Positions 43,200 to 50,653 of a stretch of DNA of 64,000 nt are shown here, in pieces. Made by a program: the position numbers and the translations under genes. The notes under the pieces are model-generated. The model saw only the letters and a program-made list of their open reading frames with translations. It searched no databases and had not been told where the DNA came from. Positions within the stretch are counted from its first letter, which is position 1; each line of letters opens with the position of its first letter. The stretch is from Alloyangia mangrovi (GTDB lineage: Bacteria > Pseudomonadota > Alphaproteobacteria > Rhodobacterales > Rhodobacteraceae), in assembly GCF_002300555.2 (NCBI RefSeq), contig NZ_NTHN02000015.1:1-64000 (forward strand), read 5' to 3'.

Positions 43200-44897
43200 T
43201 CATGCGCCCACGACCTCAACCGAGGTGTTCTCGCCCAGTTGCACGCGGCCAAGGCTGCGGATGTGGCTTTCGACGACGTCCCAGATCGGCGGCCCCTCGG
43301 TGCCCTCGTTGACGCTGGCCCAGCCGGCGACGGTGTAGCTTTTCGCGGGGTCGATCGCCTCGCCGGTCCTCAGCAGGGTCATCTCTGAGACGCGCTGCCC
43401 GGCGGGGGCGGTGACGTCGATGCGGTAGCTGAGGCCGCCGACGCGGACCATGTCGCCGCCCTGCTGGTAGTAGGGATCGGGGTTGAAGATATTGTCGGCC
43501 ACGTCCTCGAGCACGATCTTCAGGAACTCGCCGGTCATCTCGGAACGGTAGGCCTCGGGGTAGCTCATCGAGGTGACGTTCCACAGATCCTCGCGGGTGA
43601 TCGGATCGCCCTCGAGCAGCGACGGCCCCCAGCGCACGCCGGGCGACAGGGCGATCTGCGCGTCGCGCTGGGTGAGCAGCGCGTCGCAGATCAGGTCGTC
43701 CCAGGTGCCGTTGAAATTGCCGCGGCGGTAGAGCGTGGTGTCGGTGTGGCCGATGACCTCGGAGAGCTGGTCGGCATAGGGCGCGCGCTGCGCGTCGATC
43801 AGCGCGGTCATCTCGGGATCGGGGGCGATCACGTCCGAGAAGATCGGTATCAGCTTGTGGCGGAAGCCCATCATCCGGCCGCCCTGCACGTCGAGATCGA
43901 CGCGGGAGACGAACTTGCCGTTCGAGCCCGAGGCGATGATGATCGTCTCGCCCACCAGCACCGGCTCGGGCAGCGCGTCATGGGTGTGCCCCGAGAGCAG
44001 CACGTCGATGCCCGTCACCTTCTCGGCCATCTTCTTGTCCACGTCGAAGCCGTTGTGGCTCAGCACCACGACCAGCTCGGCGCCACCCGCGCGCACCTCG
44101 TCGACCATGTCCTGCATGCGCTCGTCGCGGATGCCGAAGGAGTACTCCGGGAACATCCACGAGGGGTTGGCGATCGGCATGTAGGGGAAGGCCTGGCCGA
44201 TGACGGCGATCTTCACGCCGCCGCGCTCGAAGAATTTGTAGGGCTGGAACAGCTCGGCGGGCTCGTCCCATTCGGCGTCGAAGATGTTCTGGCCGAGCGC
44301 GGCGAAGGGCAGCCCCTCGACAATCTCTCGCACGCGGTCCGAGCCGAGGGTGAACTCCCAGTGGAAGGTCATCGCGTCGGGCTTCAGCAGGTTCATCACG
44401 TTGACGCAGTCCTGGCCGGCGGTCTGGTAGCACGTGTAGCTGCCGTGCCAGGTGTCGCCGCCGTCGAGCAGCAGCGCATCAGGGCGCTCGGAGCGGATCT
44501 GCTTTACCACGGTCGCCACCCGGTCCATGCCGCCGACGCGGCCATAACCGCGGGCGAGCGCGGTGAAATCGCCCGAGGAGAGGGCGTAATGGGAGGGGGA
44601 GCCGTCCTCGATGCCGTACATCTTGCGGAACTCGGCGCCGGTGAGATGGGGGACCTCGCCGCGGTTGCCGCCAACGCCGATGTTGACCGAGGGTTCGCGG
44701 AAGTAGATCGGTTTGAGCTGTGCGTGGATATCGGTGATGTGGATCAGCGAGACGTTCCCGAAGGCCGGCATGGCCAGCAGATCGTCCTGCGTCAGGCGCT
44801 GCTGCGCCGCGAGCCGCGCCCAGTTGCCGAAACCAGAGCCGCCATAGGTTGCGGCGGCAGCCATGGAGACCTGGAGGAAATCACGTCGGGAGATCAT
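43200..44897 (-). CDS. soxB: SoxB, thiosulfohydrolase
   Basis: SoxB hydrolyses the sulfonate group from SoxY-bound thiosulfonate, releasing sulfate. It is a 565-residue periplasmic di-manganese metallophosphoesterase-like enzyme. The Tat signal starts SRRDFLQVSMAAAATYGG. Metal-binding motifs are HITDIHAQLKP (Asp56, His58), LLDGGDTWHGS (Asp148), VVVLSHNGFDVD, and LLSGHTHDALPEP. The ATG start is 44897. Upstream a hairpin and a putative SoxR site separate it from soxA, so soxBCD may have its own promoter. Confidence 0.97.
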   Translation of the reverse strand: MISRRDFLQVSMAAAATYGGSGFGNWARLAAQQRLTQDDLLAMPAFGNVSLIHITDIHAQLKPIYFREPSVNIGVGGNRGEVPHLTGAEFRKMYGIEDGSPSHYALSSGDFTALARGYGRVGGMDRVATVVKQIRSERPDALLLDGGDTWHGSYTCYQTAGQDCVNVMNLLKPDAMTFHWEFTLGSDRVREIVEGLPFAALGQNIFDAEWDEPAELFQPYKFFERGGVKIAVIGQAFPYMPIANPSWMFPEYSFGIRDERMQDMVDEVRAGGAELVVVLSHNGFDVDKKMAEKVTGIDVLLSGHTHDALPEPVLVGETIIIASGSNGKFVSRVDLDVQGGRMMGFRHKLIPIFSDVIAPDPEMTALIDAQRAPYADQLSEVIGHTDTTLYRRGNFNGTWDDLICDALLTQRDAQIALSPGVRWGPSLLEGDPITREDLWNVTSMSYPEAYRSEMTGEFLKIVLEDVADNIFNPDPYYQQGGDMVRVGGLSYRIDVTAPAGQRVSEMTLLRTGEAIDPAKSYTVAGWASVNEGTEGPPIWDVVESHIRSLGRVQLGENTSVEVVGA

Positions 44898-44911
44898 CGT
44901 GGTTATCCTTG

Positions 44912-44937
44912 ATACGTATTCGTATAAGTGAATTTAT
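44912..44937 (-). promoter_or_regulatory. Putative SoxR operator upstream of soxB
   Basis: The region holds ATACG-TATT-CGTAT (a perfect 5-bp dyad, 44912-44925) and ATTC-N8-GAAT (ATTCGTATAAGTGAAT, 44919-44934). It shares 15 of 19 bases with the site before soxX. It lies 15-40 bases upstream of the soxB start. SoxR is an ArsR-type repressor, and such proteins bind AT-rich dyads. Confidence 0.55.
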
Positions 44938-44949
44938 TAGGACGGAGAA

Positions 44950-44975
44950 GCCCCGCGCGAGCGAACGCGCGGGGC
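44950..44975 (-). terminator. Perfect 10-bp hairpin between soxA and soxB
   Basis: GCCCCGCGCG (44950-44959) and CGCGCGGGGC (44966-44975) form a perfect stem with a six-base loop, eight bases past the soxA stop. On the minus strand TTCTCC follows. It could terminate or attenuate transcription between soxA and soxB. Confidence 0.6.
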
Positions 44976-44982
44976 CTTTGGG

Positions 44983-45837
44983 TCAGTTGCGGACGGAGGG
45001 GCCTTCGACCGAGAGGCCGTTGCCGCGCGACGCGACGTAGAGCTCCAGGGCGATGAACTCCGGGCTGCCCGGCGCATAGGTCTCGGCGCGGGTATCCCGC
45101 ACGCAGCCCTTGAAGCGCGAGTGCACCCCGTTGAGCGCCGCGTTGTTCAGCCGATACGTCGGGAAGCCGTTGATCTGCCCCTGGCTGAGGTGATCGGCGC
45201 GGATGTAGTTGCCATAGTTCTGCTCGTGGCAGTTGGCGCAGGAAAGCTCGAGCTGGCCGGTGCGGGTGTAGTAAAGCTCCTTGCCGAGCTCCCAGGTTGC
45301 CTGCACCGGTCCGTCGATGGCCACGTTGACCGGCATCCCGCGCGAGACCGCCGAGAGCAGCGCGACCATGTTGATCGCATCGCCGCCGTCGTATTTCCAC
45401 GCTTCCGCGCCCATGCGCTCCGTGCGGCAGTCGTTCACCTGCATCTGCAGCGTGCGGACTTCCTCGGCGTCGTCGTTCCACTTGGGGTAGGTGGCCTTCA
45501 CCCCGGCCATGTCCTCGGGCGCGCCGTGGCAGGAGGCGCAGCTCTTGCCCTCGGTCCCTTCGACGGTGTCCCATTGCTCCCGGGCCTTATCGACGAAGAT
45601 CATGCCGGGGTTGTCAAAATCGTCCGCTTCGAGCGCCTGGGTCTCGTCCGACCGGAAATGCCAGCCCGAGATCACCTCGTCCATCACGTCCGAAAGGAAC
45701 GCCGGGGCCGGGGCCTTGGTGGTGATCTCGATCTCGCCGTTGATGACGAGCTCGTCGTCATCCGGCCCGCCGGCCTGCACCACCAGCGGTGCGGCCAGCA
45801 GGGCGAGCGCGGTGAGCGCAATCGCCTTGCGTGTCAT
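44983..45837 (-). CDS. soxA: SoxA, diheme L-cysteine S-thiosulfotransferase subunit
   Basis: SoxA pairs with SoxX to couple thiosulfate oxidatively to the SoxY cysteine. The 284-residue precursor has a signal peptide (KAIALTALALLAAPLVVQA) and two heme c motifs, CASCH (100-104) and CANCH (200-204), so this is the diheme SoxA type. The catalytic, persulfide-modified cysteine is in RFKGCVRDTRAE (Cys245). An additional Cys (CRTERM, residue 137) may form a disulfide. A stem-loop separates it from soxZ upstream. Confidence 0.96.
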   Translation of the reverse strand: MTRKAIALTALALLAAPLVVQAGGPDDDELVINGEIEITTKAPAPAFLSDVMDEVISGWHFRSDETQALEADDFDNPGMIFVDKAREQWDTVEGTEGKSCASCHGAPEDMAGVKATYPKWNDDAEEVRTLQMQVNDCRTERMGAEAWKYDGGDAINMVALLSAVSRGMPVNVAIDGPVQATWELGKELYYTRTGQLELSCANCHEQNYGNYIRADHLSQGQINGFPTYRLNNAALNGVHSRFKGCVRDTRAETYAPGSPEFIALELYVASRGNGLSVEGPSVRN

Positions 45838-45894
45838 ATGTCTCCTCCCTCAAGTTGGCCCGGCCGCCATGGGGTCGGGCGAGACGGTTTTGGG

Positions 45895-45915
45895 CGCCCG
45901 GCTCCTCCCCGGGCG
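45895..45915 (-). terminator. Stem-loop between soxZ and soxA
   Basis: CGCCCGG (45895-45901) and CCGGGCG (45909-45915) pair across a seven-base loop in the 90-base gap between soxZ and soxA; on the minus strand CCCAAAA follows. There is no T tract, so it may stabilise the upstream message rather than terminate it. Confidence 0.35.
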
Positions 45916-45927
45916 GCCCGCCGTGTA

Positions 45928-46257
45928 TCAGACGATCTCGATCGGCTTGGTGTCCGTGTAGGTCGAGCCGTCATCGTCGTACCAGGTGAAGGTGAATTCC
46001 CCGGCCTCGGGCACGAGCGCCTCGAACTCGAAGTAGGGGTTGGTCGAGATCGCCGGCTCCATCTTCACGTCGATGACGTTCTGGCCGTTGAAGTCGCAGG
46101 TGAAGCGGTTGATGATCGAGCGCGGGATAAGGCTTCCATCCTTGTCCTTGCGCTGGCCGCTTTCCATCGGGTGGCTGATCAGCGTCTTGAGGGTGACCAC
46201 CTCGCCCGCGGAGGCGGACTTGGGAACCTTGACGCGGGGTTTCACTCCGGATGCCAT
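45928..46257 (-). CDS. soxZ: SoxZ, sulfur carrier complex subunit
   Basis: SoxZ is the partner of the SoxY sulfur carrier. The 109-residue protein starts SGVKPRVKVPKSASAGEVVTLKTLISHPMESGQRKD and ends in EAGEFTFTWYDDDGSTYTDTK, both typical of SoxZ. It has no signal peptide and is exported bound to SoxY. It lies 16 bases after soxY on the same strand, and the stoichiometric SoxYZ carrier is formed from this pair. Confidence 0.96.
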   Translation of the reverse strand: MASGVKPRVKVPKSASAGEVVTLKTLISHPMESGQRKDKDGSLIPRSIINRFTCDFNGQNVIDVKMEPAISTNPYFEFEALVPEAGEFTFTWYDDDGSTYTDTKPIEIV

Positions 46258-46272
46258 CTGTCTTGTCTCCTG

Positions 46273-46689
46273 TTAGCCGCCGCAGCCGCCGATGGTGACC
46301 TTCACGGTCTTGGCGGCGCGGGCGAAAGTGCCGTCCTCGAGCTTCGCCACCGCGATCACCTCCTGCGTGCCGGCAAGCCGGATGCGGGTGGAGGCCATGC
46401 GCGAGCCCGCCAGCGGGCCAAAGGCAAAGGTGGCGACGGCGGGGGTCGGGTTGCCGGCGGCAAGCACCAGGATCTCCGACGCGCCGGGCGCGTCGACGCT
46501 GATCGGCACGGTGTTGCCGTTCTCGGCGATTTCCGGCGCGGTCAGATCCACGCCGCTGTCGGCCAGGTCCGCGCCGCCGGTGAACTCGGCGATCAGGTCG
46601 TCGACCGAGGCGTTGGCGCGGAAGGGCAGGACCGTCAGCGCCATGGCGCCAAGGGCAAGCCCGAAGGTATCTCGTCTGGTCAGGCTCAT
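46273..46689 (-). CDS. soxY: SoxY, sulfur carrier protein
   Basis: SoxY carries the sulfur substrate on a C-terminal swinging arm. The 138-residue protein has a Tat-type signal (LTRRDTFGLALGAMALTVLPFRANA) and ends with GGCGG, where Cys136 is the substrate-binding residue. It works with SoxZ, SoxB, SoxCD and SoxXA. It follows soxX by 13 bases. Confidence 0.96.
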   Translation of the reverse strand: MSLTRRDTFGLALGAMALTVLPFRANASVDDLIAEFTGGADLADSGVDLTAPEIAENGNTVPISVDAPGASEILVLAAGNPTPAVATFAFGPLAGSRMASTRIRLAGTQEVIAVAKLEDGTFARAAKTVKVTIGGCGG

Positions 46690-46702
46690 GCCGTCTCCTC
46701 TC

Positions 46703-47182
46703 TCAGCTGTCCTGAAGGGTCATCAGGAAGGCCACCACGTCCTCCACCTCCTGGGCGGAAAGGATCGGCGGCAGGTCATCCGGTGCGGCTTTTCCGGTGT
46801 AGGCATCGCCGGGCCGGATGAAGCCGCTGGTCTTGTAGAAGGCGGGCATCACCGTGCCGTCGAACATCTTCTTGGCGTTGGTGACGATGCCGCGCAGCTC
46901 GGCCTCGGAGCGGTAGCCGCCGACGCCGTCGAGCGTCGGGCCCACCTCGCCGTGGAACGGCGCGTCGGCGAGCGCGGTGACCGCGTGGCAGGCCACGCAG
47001 TTGCCCTTCGACCTGGTTGTCATGATCTCGGCACCCTTCGCGGGATCCCCCGCGGTGCCGGTCAGCGAGGCCTCGACCTCGCCGTATTCGGTGAAGCTGA
47101 CGTCATCTGGCGCGGTCGTGTCAGCCAGCACGGCGGACGCAACGATCCCGATGACGGACGCAAGTGCGACCGTGGTTTTCAT
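46703..47182 (-). CDS. soxX: SoxX, monoheme cytochrome c of the SoxXA complex
   Basis: SoxX pairs with SoxA as the heme c subunit of L-cysteine S-thiosulfotransferase. The 159-residue precursor has a signal peptide (VALASVIGIVASAVLA) and one heme motif, CVACH (62-66). The distal ligand is probably the Met in TVMPAFYKTSGF. It is the first gene of soxXYZA, with a dyad similar to the putative SoxR site 59 bases upstream. Confidence 0.95.
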   Translation of the reverse strand: MKTTVALASVIGIVASAVLADTTAPDDVSFTEYGEVEASLTGTAGDPAKGAEIMTTRSKGNCVACHAVTALADAPFHGEVGPTLDGVGGYRSEAELRGIVTNAKKMFDGTVMPAFYKTSGFIRPGDAYTGKAAPDDLPPILSAQEVEDVVAFLMTLQDS

Positions 47183-47240
47183 GTCTCCTCCCCTTCCATG
47201 ACCTGAATGCTATGGCACACATCCAGCTTATTGCAACAAC

Positions 47241-47260
47241 AAATTCATAGCCGTGAATTT
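47241..47260 (-). promoter_or_regulatory. Putative SoxR operator in the soxW-soxX gap
   Basis: AAATTCA-TAGCCG-TGAATTT is a perfect 7-bp dyad (20 bases) about 60 bases upstream of soxX. Its ATTC-N8-GAAT core matches the soxB site at 15 of 19 positions. The soxW-soxX gap is a reported SoxR target region in Paracoccus. Confidence 0.6.
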
Positions 47261-47350
47261 AAAGATATGTCCAGCATCCGACAGCGGCCGCGCGCGGGGA
47301 CACCCCGCCCAGATTCCGCCTGAACGAAATTCGTGAACTGTATAGTGATG

Positions 47351-47932
47351 TCAGTTCTTTACGCGGTCTTCTTCAAGTTTCCTCGCGTGGTACTTCTGGA
47401 ATGGTTCGTCGCCGTCGTAGCCCTTTTCGAGCACCCATTGCAGCATGTGGCGGGTGGTGCCTTTCTCGAAGGCACCGGGCATGACCGCCACCGCGGCCTG
47501 CGGCGCGGGCACCTCCTTGGCCTCTTCAGGCAGGAAGATCATCGTCGGGGTGAAGAGCATCCCCCAGCGGCGCACCATGTCCTTCTCGGGCAGCACTGTG
47601 CCATCGAGGTCAGTCACCTCGACGTCGCCGAACATGTTGATCTGGATGACGAAGAAGTCCTCGGAGAGCAACTTCGCGATCTCCGGCTGCGGATACACCT
47701 CCTCGTGCATCTTGGTGCAGTAGATGCAGCCGCGCTGCTCGATGAGAATCAGCAGGCGCTGACCGGCGGCATTGGCCTCGGCCAGATCTTCGCGCAGATC
47801 CTTGAAGGTGTCGTGCATCCAGGGCGCCTTGTGCAGCCCGTCGTCGCCAAGCTGGGCGGCACGCGCGGGCAGGGCGGCGGTAAGGACGATCAGCGCCGCC
47901 GAGGCCAGCGTGGGGAACAGTCGTGTCATCAC
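47351..47932 (-). CDS. soxW: SoxW, thioredoxin-like protein
   Basis: SoxW is a periplasmic thioredoxin that passes electrons from SoxV to keep SoxYZ reduced. The 193-residue protein has a signal peptide (LFPTLASAALIVLTAALPARA) and a redox motif in QRGCIYCTKMH (Cys69 and Cys72, CxxC). It lies 24 bases after soxV, so the two are co-transcribed. The active-site spacing fits SoxW rather than a general DsbA. Confidence 0.93.
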   Translation of the reverse strand: MMTRLFPTLASAALIVLTAALPARAAQLGDDGLHKAPWMHDTFKDLREDLAEANAAGQRLLILIEQRGCIYCTKMHEEVYPQPEIAKLLSEDFFVIQINMFGDVEVTDLDGTVLPEKDMVRRWGMLFTPTMIFLPEEAKEVPAPQAAVAVMPGAFEKGTTRHMLQWVLEKGYDGDEPFQKYHARKLEEDRVKN

Positions 47933-47956
47933 TCTCCTCCTTCGGAGTGGGCCCGG

Positions 47957-48691
47957 TCAGCCGATGCGGCTGAACCACGGGATGGTGTCGATGAGCCAGG
48001 CGGCGATCAGGTTTACGCTGTTGGTCGCGATCAGAACGCCGAACAGGATGAGCAGAAGCCCCATGGCCTTTTCCACTTGCCCGAGGTGGCGGCGGAAACG
48101 TGCCATGAAGCGCAGGAAGGGGCCGATGAAGACGGCGGCAAGTACGAAGGGCAGGGTCATCCCCATGCCGTAGGTGAAGAGCAGCAGCGCGCCGTGCTGC
48201 GCGGTGTCCTGCCCGGCGGCGGTGAAGAGAATCGCCGCCAGAACCGGCCCGACGCAGGGGGTCCAGCCGAAGGCGAAGGCCAAGCCGATGACGTAGGCGC
48301 CGACGAGGCCGGTGGCGCCCCGGGCCTCGGAGCGGACCTGCCGGTAGAGCAGGGGAATCCGCAGAATACCAAGAAAATGCAGCCCCATCAGGACGATGAT
48401 CCCGGCGGCGACCCAGCGCAGCACGCCGAACCATTCGCGGACCATCTGGCCGAAGACCGTGGCCGTGGCGCCCAGCCCGATGAAGACGGTGATCACCCCG
48501 AGCGCGAAAAGCACCGCCCCGGTCACCGCGCGGCGGCGCAGGCCGGGCGGCACGACGCCGGTCTCAGCGACCACATGGACCCCCTGTCCGGCAAGATAGG
48601 ACAGGTAGAAAGGCACGATCGGCAGGATGCAGGGCGATAGGAAAGACAGCAGTCCGGCCAGGAAAGCGCCCAGAAAAGTGACATCGAACAT
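47957..48691 (-). CDS. soxV: SoxV, CcdA-type membrane thiol transporter
   Basis: SoxV moves reducing equivalents from cytoplasmic thioredoxin across the inner membrane to SoxW. The 244-residue protein has six helices and the CcdA signature LSFLSPCILPIVPFYLSYLAG with Cys21 (the first redox Cys), plus GWTPCVGPVLAAILFTA with the second. It is a member of the DsbD/CcdA family. The gene is divergent from soxS across an 86-base gap that holds a putative SoxR site. Confidence 0.94.
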   Translation of the reverse strand: MFDVTFLGAFLAGLLSFLSPCILPIVPFYLSYLAGQGVHVVAETGVVPPGLRRRAVTGAVLFALGVITVFIGLGATATVFGQMVREWFGVLRWVAAGIIVLMGLHFLGILRIPLLYRQVRSEARGATGLVGAYVIGLAFAFGWTPCVGPVLAAILFTAAGQDTAQHGALLLFTYGMGMTLPFVLAAVFIGPFLRFMARFRRHLGQVEKAMGLLLILFGVLIATNSVNLIAAWLIDTIPWFSRIG

Positions 48692-48712
48692 GCTTGCGAC
48701 GCGCCTCCTTCA

Positions 48713-48745
48713 ATACATATTCGCATATTACGTTACGTATGTGAT
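48713..48745. promoter_or_regulatory. Putative SoxR operator in the soxV-soxS gap
   Basis: ATACATATTCGCATAT (48713-48728) matches ATACGTATTCGTAT at the soxB site in 12 of 14 bases and continues as ATTACGTTACGTATG. It sits in the divergent soxV-soxS gap, a reported SoxR target region in Paracoccus, and could control both directions. Confidence 0.6.
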
Positions 48746-48777
48746 ATGCTTCTGGTCAATCATTCTGGAACCCTTCG

Positions 48778-49149
48778 ATGCGACTTCTTCTGTGCCTCCT
48801 GCTGATCCTGCCGCTTCCGCTGCGTGCTGAGACCCTGCTGCTAATGGCCGAGCAGGCCGGCTGCCGCTATTGCGAGGCCTGGGACGCCGAGATCGCGCCG
48901 ATCTATCCCAAGTCCTCCGAGGGTCAGGCGGCACCGCTGCGCCGGGCCGATATTCGCGCCCTGCCGCAGGATATTCATCTCGTCCGGCCCGTTGCCTTCA
49001 CGCCAACGTTCATTCTCGTGACGGACGGGATGGAAACCGGGCGAATCGAAGGCTATCCTGGAGAAGACTTTTTCTGGGCCCTGCTGGCCCGCCTGATCGA
49101 AGAGGCTCCGGCCTCGCCCGCGCCACCTCCCGCGCAGATAAACGGATGA
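48778..49149 (+). CDS. soxS: SoxS, periplasmic thioredoxin-like protein
   Basis: SoxS is a small thioredoxin-like protein that reactivates SoxY. The 123-residue precursor has a signal peptide (LLLCLLLILPLPLRA) and a CxxC-type motif, QAGCRYCEAW (Cys29, Cys32). It is divergent from soxV and overlaps soxR by four bases (ATGA), making soxSR a coupled regulatory unit. The name soxS here refers to the sulfur-oxidation gene, not the enterobacterial oxidative stress regulator. Confidence 0.93.
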   Translation: MRLLLCLLLILPLPLRAETLLLMAEQAGCRYCEAWDAEIAPIYPKSSEGQAAPLRRADIRALPQDIHLVRPVAFTPTFILVTDGMETGRIEGYPGEDFFWALLARLIEEAPASPAPPPAQING

Positions 49150-49502
49150 CGCCGATGTCGAACGCTGCCCAACTCCCCGTCTTCGACGAGGGCATGAGCG
49201 AGCCGGAAATGGACCGGTTCATGGAAAAGGCCGAAGAGGCGTCGAACCTGCTCAAGGCGATGAGCCACGGCGGGCGGATGATGATCCTGTGCCACCTCGC
49301 CTCGGGCGAGAAGTCGGTGACCGAGCTCGAGGATTTGCTCTCGGCGCGGCAGTCGGCGGTCTCGCAGCAGCTCTCGCGGCTTCGGCTCGAGGGGCTGGTG
49401 ACACCGCGGCGGGACGGCAAGACGATCTACTACTCGTTGACGGATGACCGTCCGAAGAAGATCATGGAAGTCATCTACGACTTGTTCTGTCGGGAGGAGT
49501 GA
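49146..49502 (+). CDS. soxR: SoxR, ArsR-family repressor of sox genes
   Basis: SoxR is an ArsR/SmtB-type repressor that represses the sox genes in the absence of thiosulfate in related bacteria. The 118-residue protein has a winged-helix motif: ASNLLKAMSHGGRMMILCHLASGEKSVTELEDLL, then ARQSAVSQQLSRLRLEGLVTPRRDGKTIYYSL. Cysteines in LCHLA and LFCREE (near the C-terminus) are candidates for thiol sensing. I start at ATG 49146, overlapping the soxS stop; ATG 49155 is a possible alternative. Putative sites occur at several sox promoters. Confidence 0.93.
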   Translation: MTPMSNAAQLPVFDEGMSEPEMDRFMEKAEEASNLLKAMSHGGRMMILCHLASGEKSVTELEDLLSARQSAVSQQLSRLRLEGLVTPRRDGKTIYYSLTDDRPKKIMEVIYDLFCREE

Positions 49503-49544
49503 CCGGCGGCGCATGCTGGCGGTCGAAAGGGAGCGACAGTCGCA

Positions 49545-50582
49545 ATGTTCGACTTTGGTGACGGGGCCGCGCTTGCGGCGCTCGTGGGATTGCTTGGCGG
49601 CATGGCGCTTGGCCTTGCCGCCCGCCTGGGGCGTTTCTGCACGCTCGGCGCGATAGAGGACGCGCTCTATTCCTCTGACACCCGGCGGCTGCGGATGTGG
49701 GGCCTCGCGATCGGCACGGCCGTGATCGCCACCCATGCCGCGATCTCCGCGGGGGTGCTCGATGCGGGCCAGACCTTCTACCTCTCGCGGCAATGGTCGC
49801 TGCCAGGCACGGTGCTCGGCGGGCTGCTTTTCGGCTACGGCATGGCGCTCTCGGGCAACTGCGGTTACGGCGCTTTGGCGCGGCTTGGTGGCGGAGACCT
49901 GCGTTCGCTGGTGATCGTGGTGGTGATGGGGCTGACTGCCTATGTCACTCTCTCGGGCCCGCTGGCACTGGCGCGGATCACTGTCTTCCCCGACACCCCG
50001 GCCACGTCGCCGCAATCACTGTCGCAGCTCACCGGGGCACCGCTGCTTACCGGACTGGTGGTGGGCGCTGCGCTGATCGCGATCTCGCTCTCGGGTGGCG
50101 GCATGCTGCGCGCCGGGCGGCACGTCTTCTGGGGCGTGGTGGTCGGATTGGCGGTGACCTCGGCCTGGGTCGGCACGCAGATCGCCGCCACCCAGAGCTT
50201 CGGCGCCATCGCGGTCGAAGGCCATTCCTTTGCCCGGCCGCTCGGGGAGAGCCTGCTTTGGCTGATGACCGCCTCGGCTGCGGCGCCCGGCTTTGCCGTC
50301 GGCTCGGTCACCGGCGTATTGATCGGCGCCGTCCTCGGCTCGCTGCGCAAGGGGCACTTCCGCTGGGAGGCCTGCGAGGACCCGCGCGAGCTGAAACGGC
50401 AAATACTCGGGGCGGCGCTGATGGGGCCGGGGGCGGTGCTGGCCGCGGGCTGCAGCGTCGGGCAGGGGCTGAGCGCCTTTTCCCTACTGTCCTTCAGCGC
50501 CCCCGTGGCGCTGCTGTCAATCTTCGCCGGGGCGGCCATCGGACTGCGCCAGCTCATCGTCGGTTTAGCGCCCGCCGAGTAG
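49545..50582 (+). CDS. soxT: SoxT, YeeE/YedE family sulfur-compound permease
   Basis: The 345-residue membrane protein has nine to ten helices and matches the YeeE/YedE (TsuA-like) family that takes up thiosulfate-type compounds. Family marks are ALGLAARLGRFCTLGAIEDAL near residue 22, GYGMALSGNCGYGALARLGGG, and GPGAVLAAGCSVGQGLSAFS near the C-terminus, with conserved cysteines. It lies 42 bases after soxR in the position of soxT in Paracoccus. The transported compound is inferred from context. Confidence 0.88.
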   Translation: MFDFGDGAALAALVGLLGGMALGLAARLGRFCTLGAIEDALYSSDTRRLRMWGLAIGTAVIATHAAISAGVLDAGQTFYLSRQWSLPGTVLGGLLFGYGMALSGNCGYGALARLGGGDLRSLVIVVVMGLTAYVTLSGPLALARITVFPDTPATSPQSLSQLTGAPLLTGLVVGAALIAISLSGGGMLRAGRHVFWGVVVGLAVTSAWVGTQIAATQSFGAIAVEGHSFARPLGESLLWLMTASAAAPGFAVGSVTGVLIGAVLGSLRKGHFRWEACEDPRELKRQILGAALMGPGAVLAAGCSVGQGLSAFSLLSFSAPVALLSIFAGAAIGLRQLIVGLAPAE

Positions 50583-50610
50583 CGGCGCTTTCGGCTCTTC
50601 CCGTCCCGCA

Positions 50611-50639
50611 ATTTGCATCATAGAATGCGAATGTGTGAA
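50611..50639 (+). promoter_or_regulatory. Putative SoxR site upstream of the soxH-like gene
   Basis: ATTT-N8-GAAT (50611-50626) overlaps ATGCGAATGTGT (50625-50636). The latter is close to the ATGCGAATATGT seen on the complement of the soxV-soxS gap and to ATACGAATACGT upstream of soxB. It lies 15-43 bases upstream of the start codon. Confidence 0.45.
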
Positions 50640-50653
50640 TGGGAGGAGAGACC

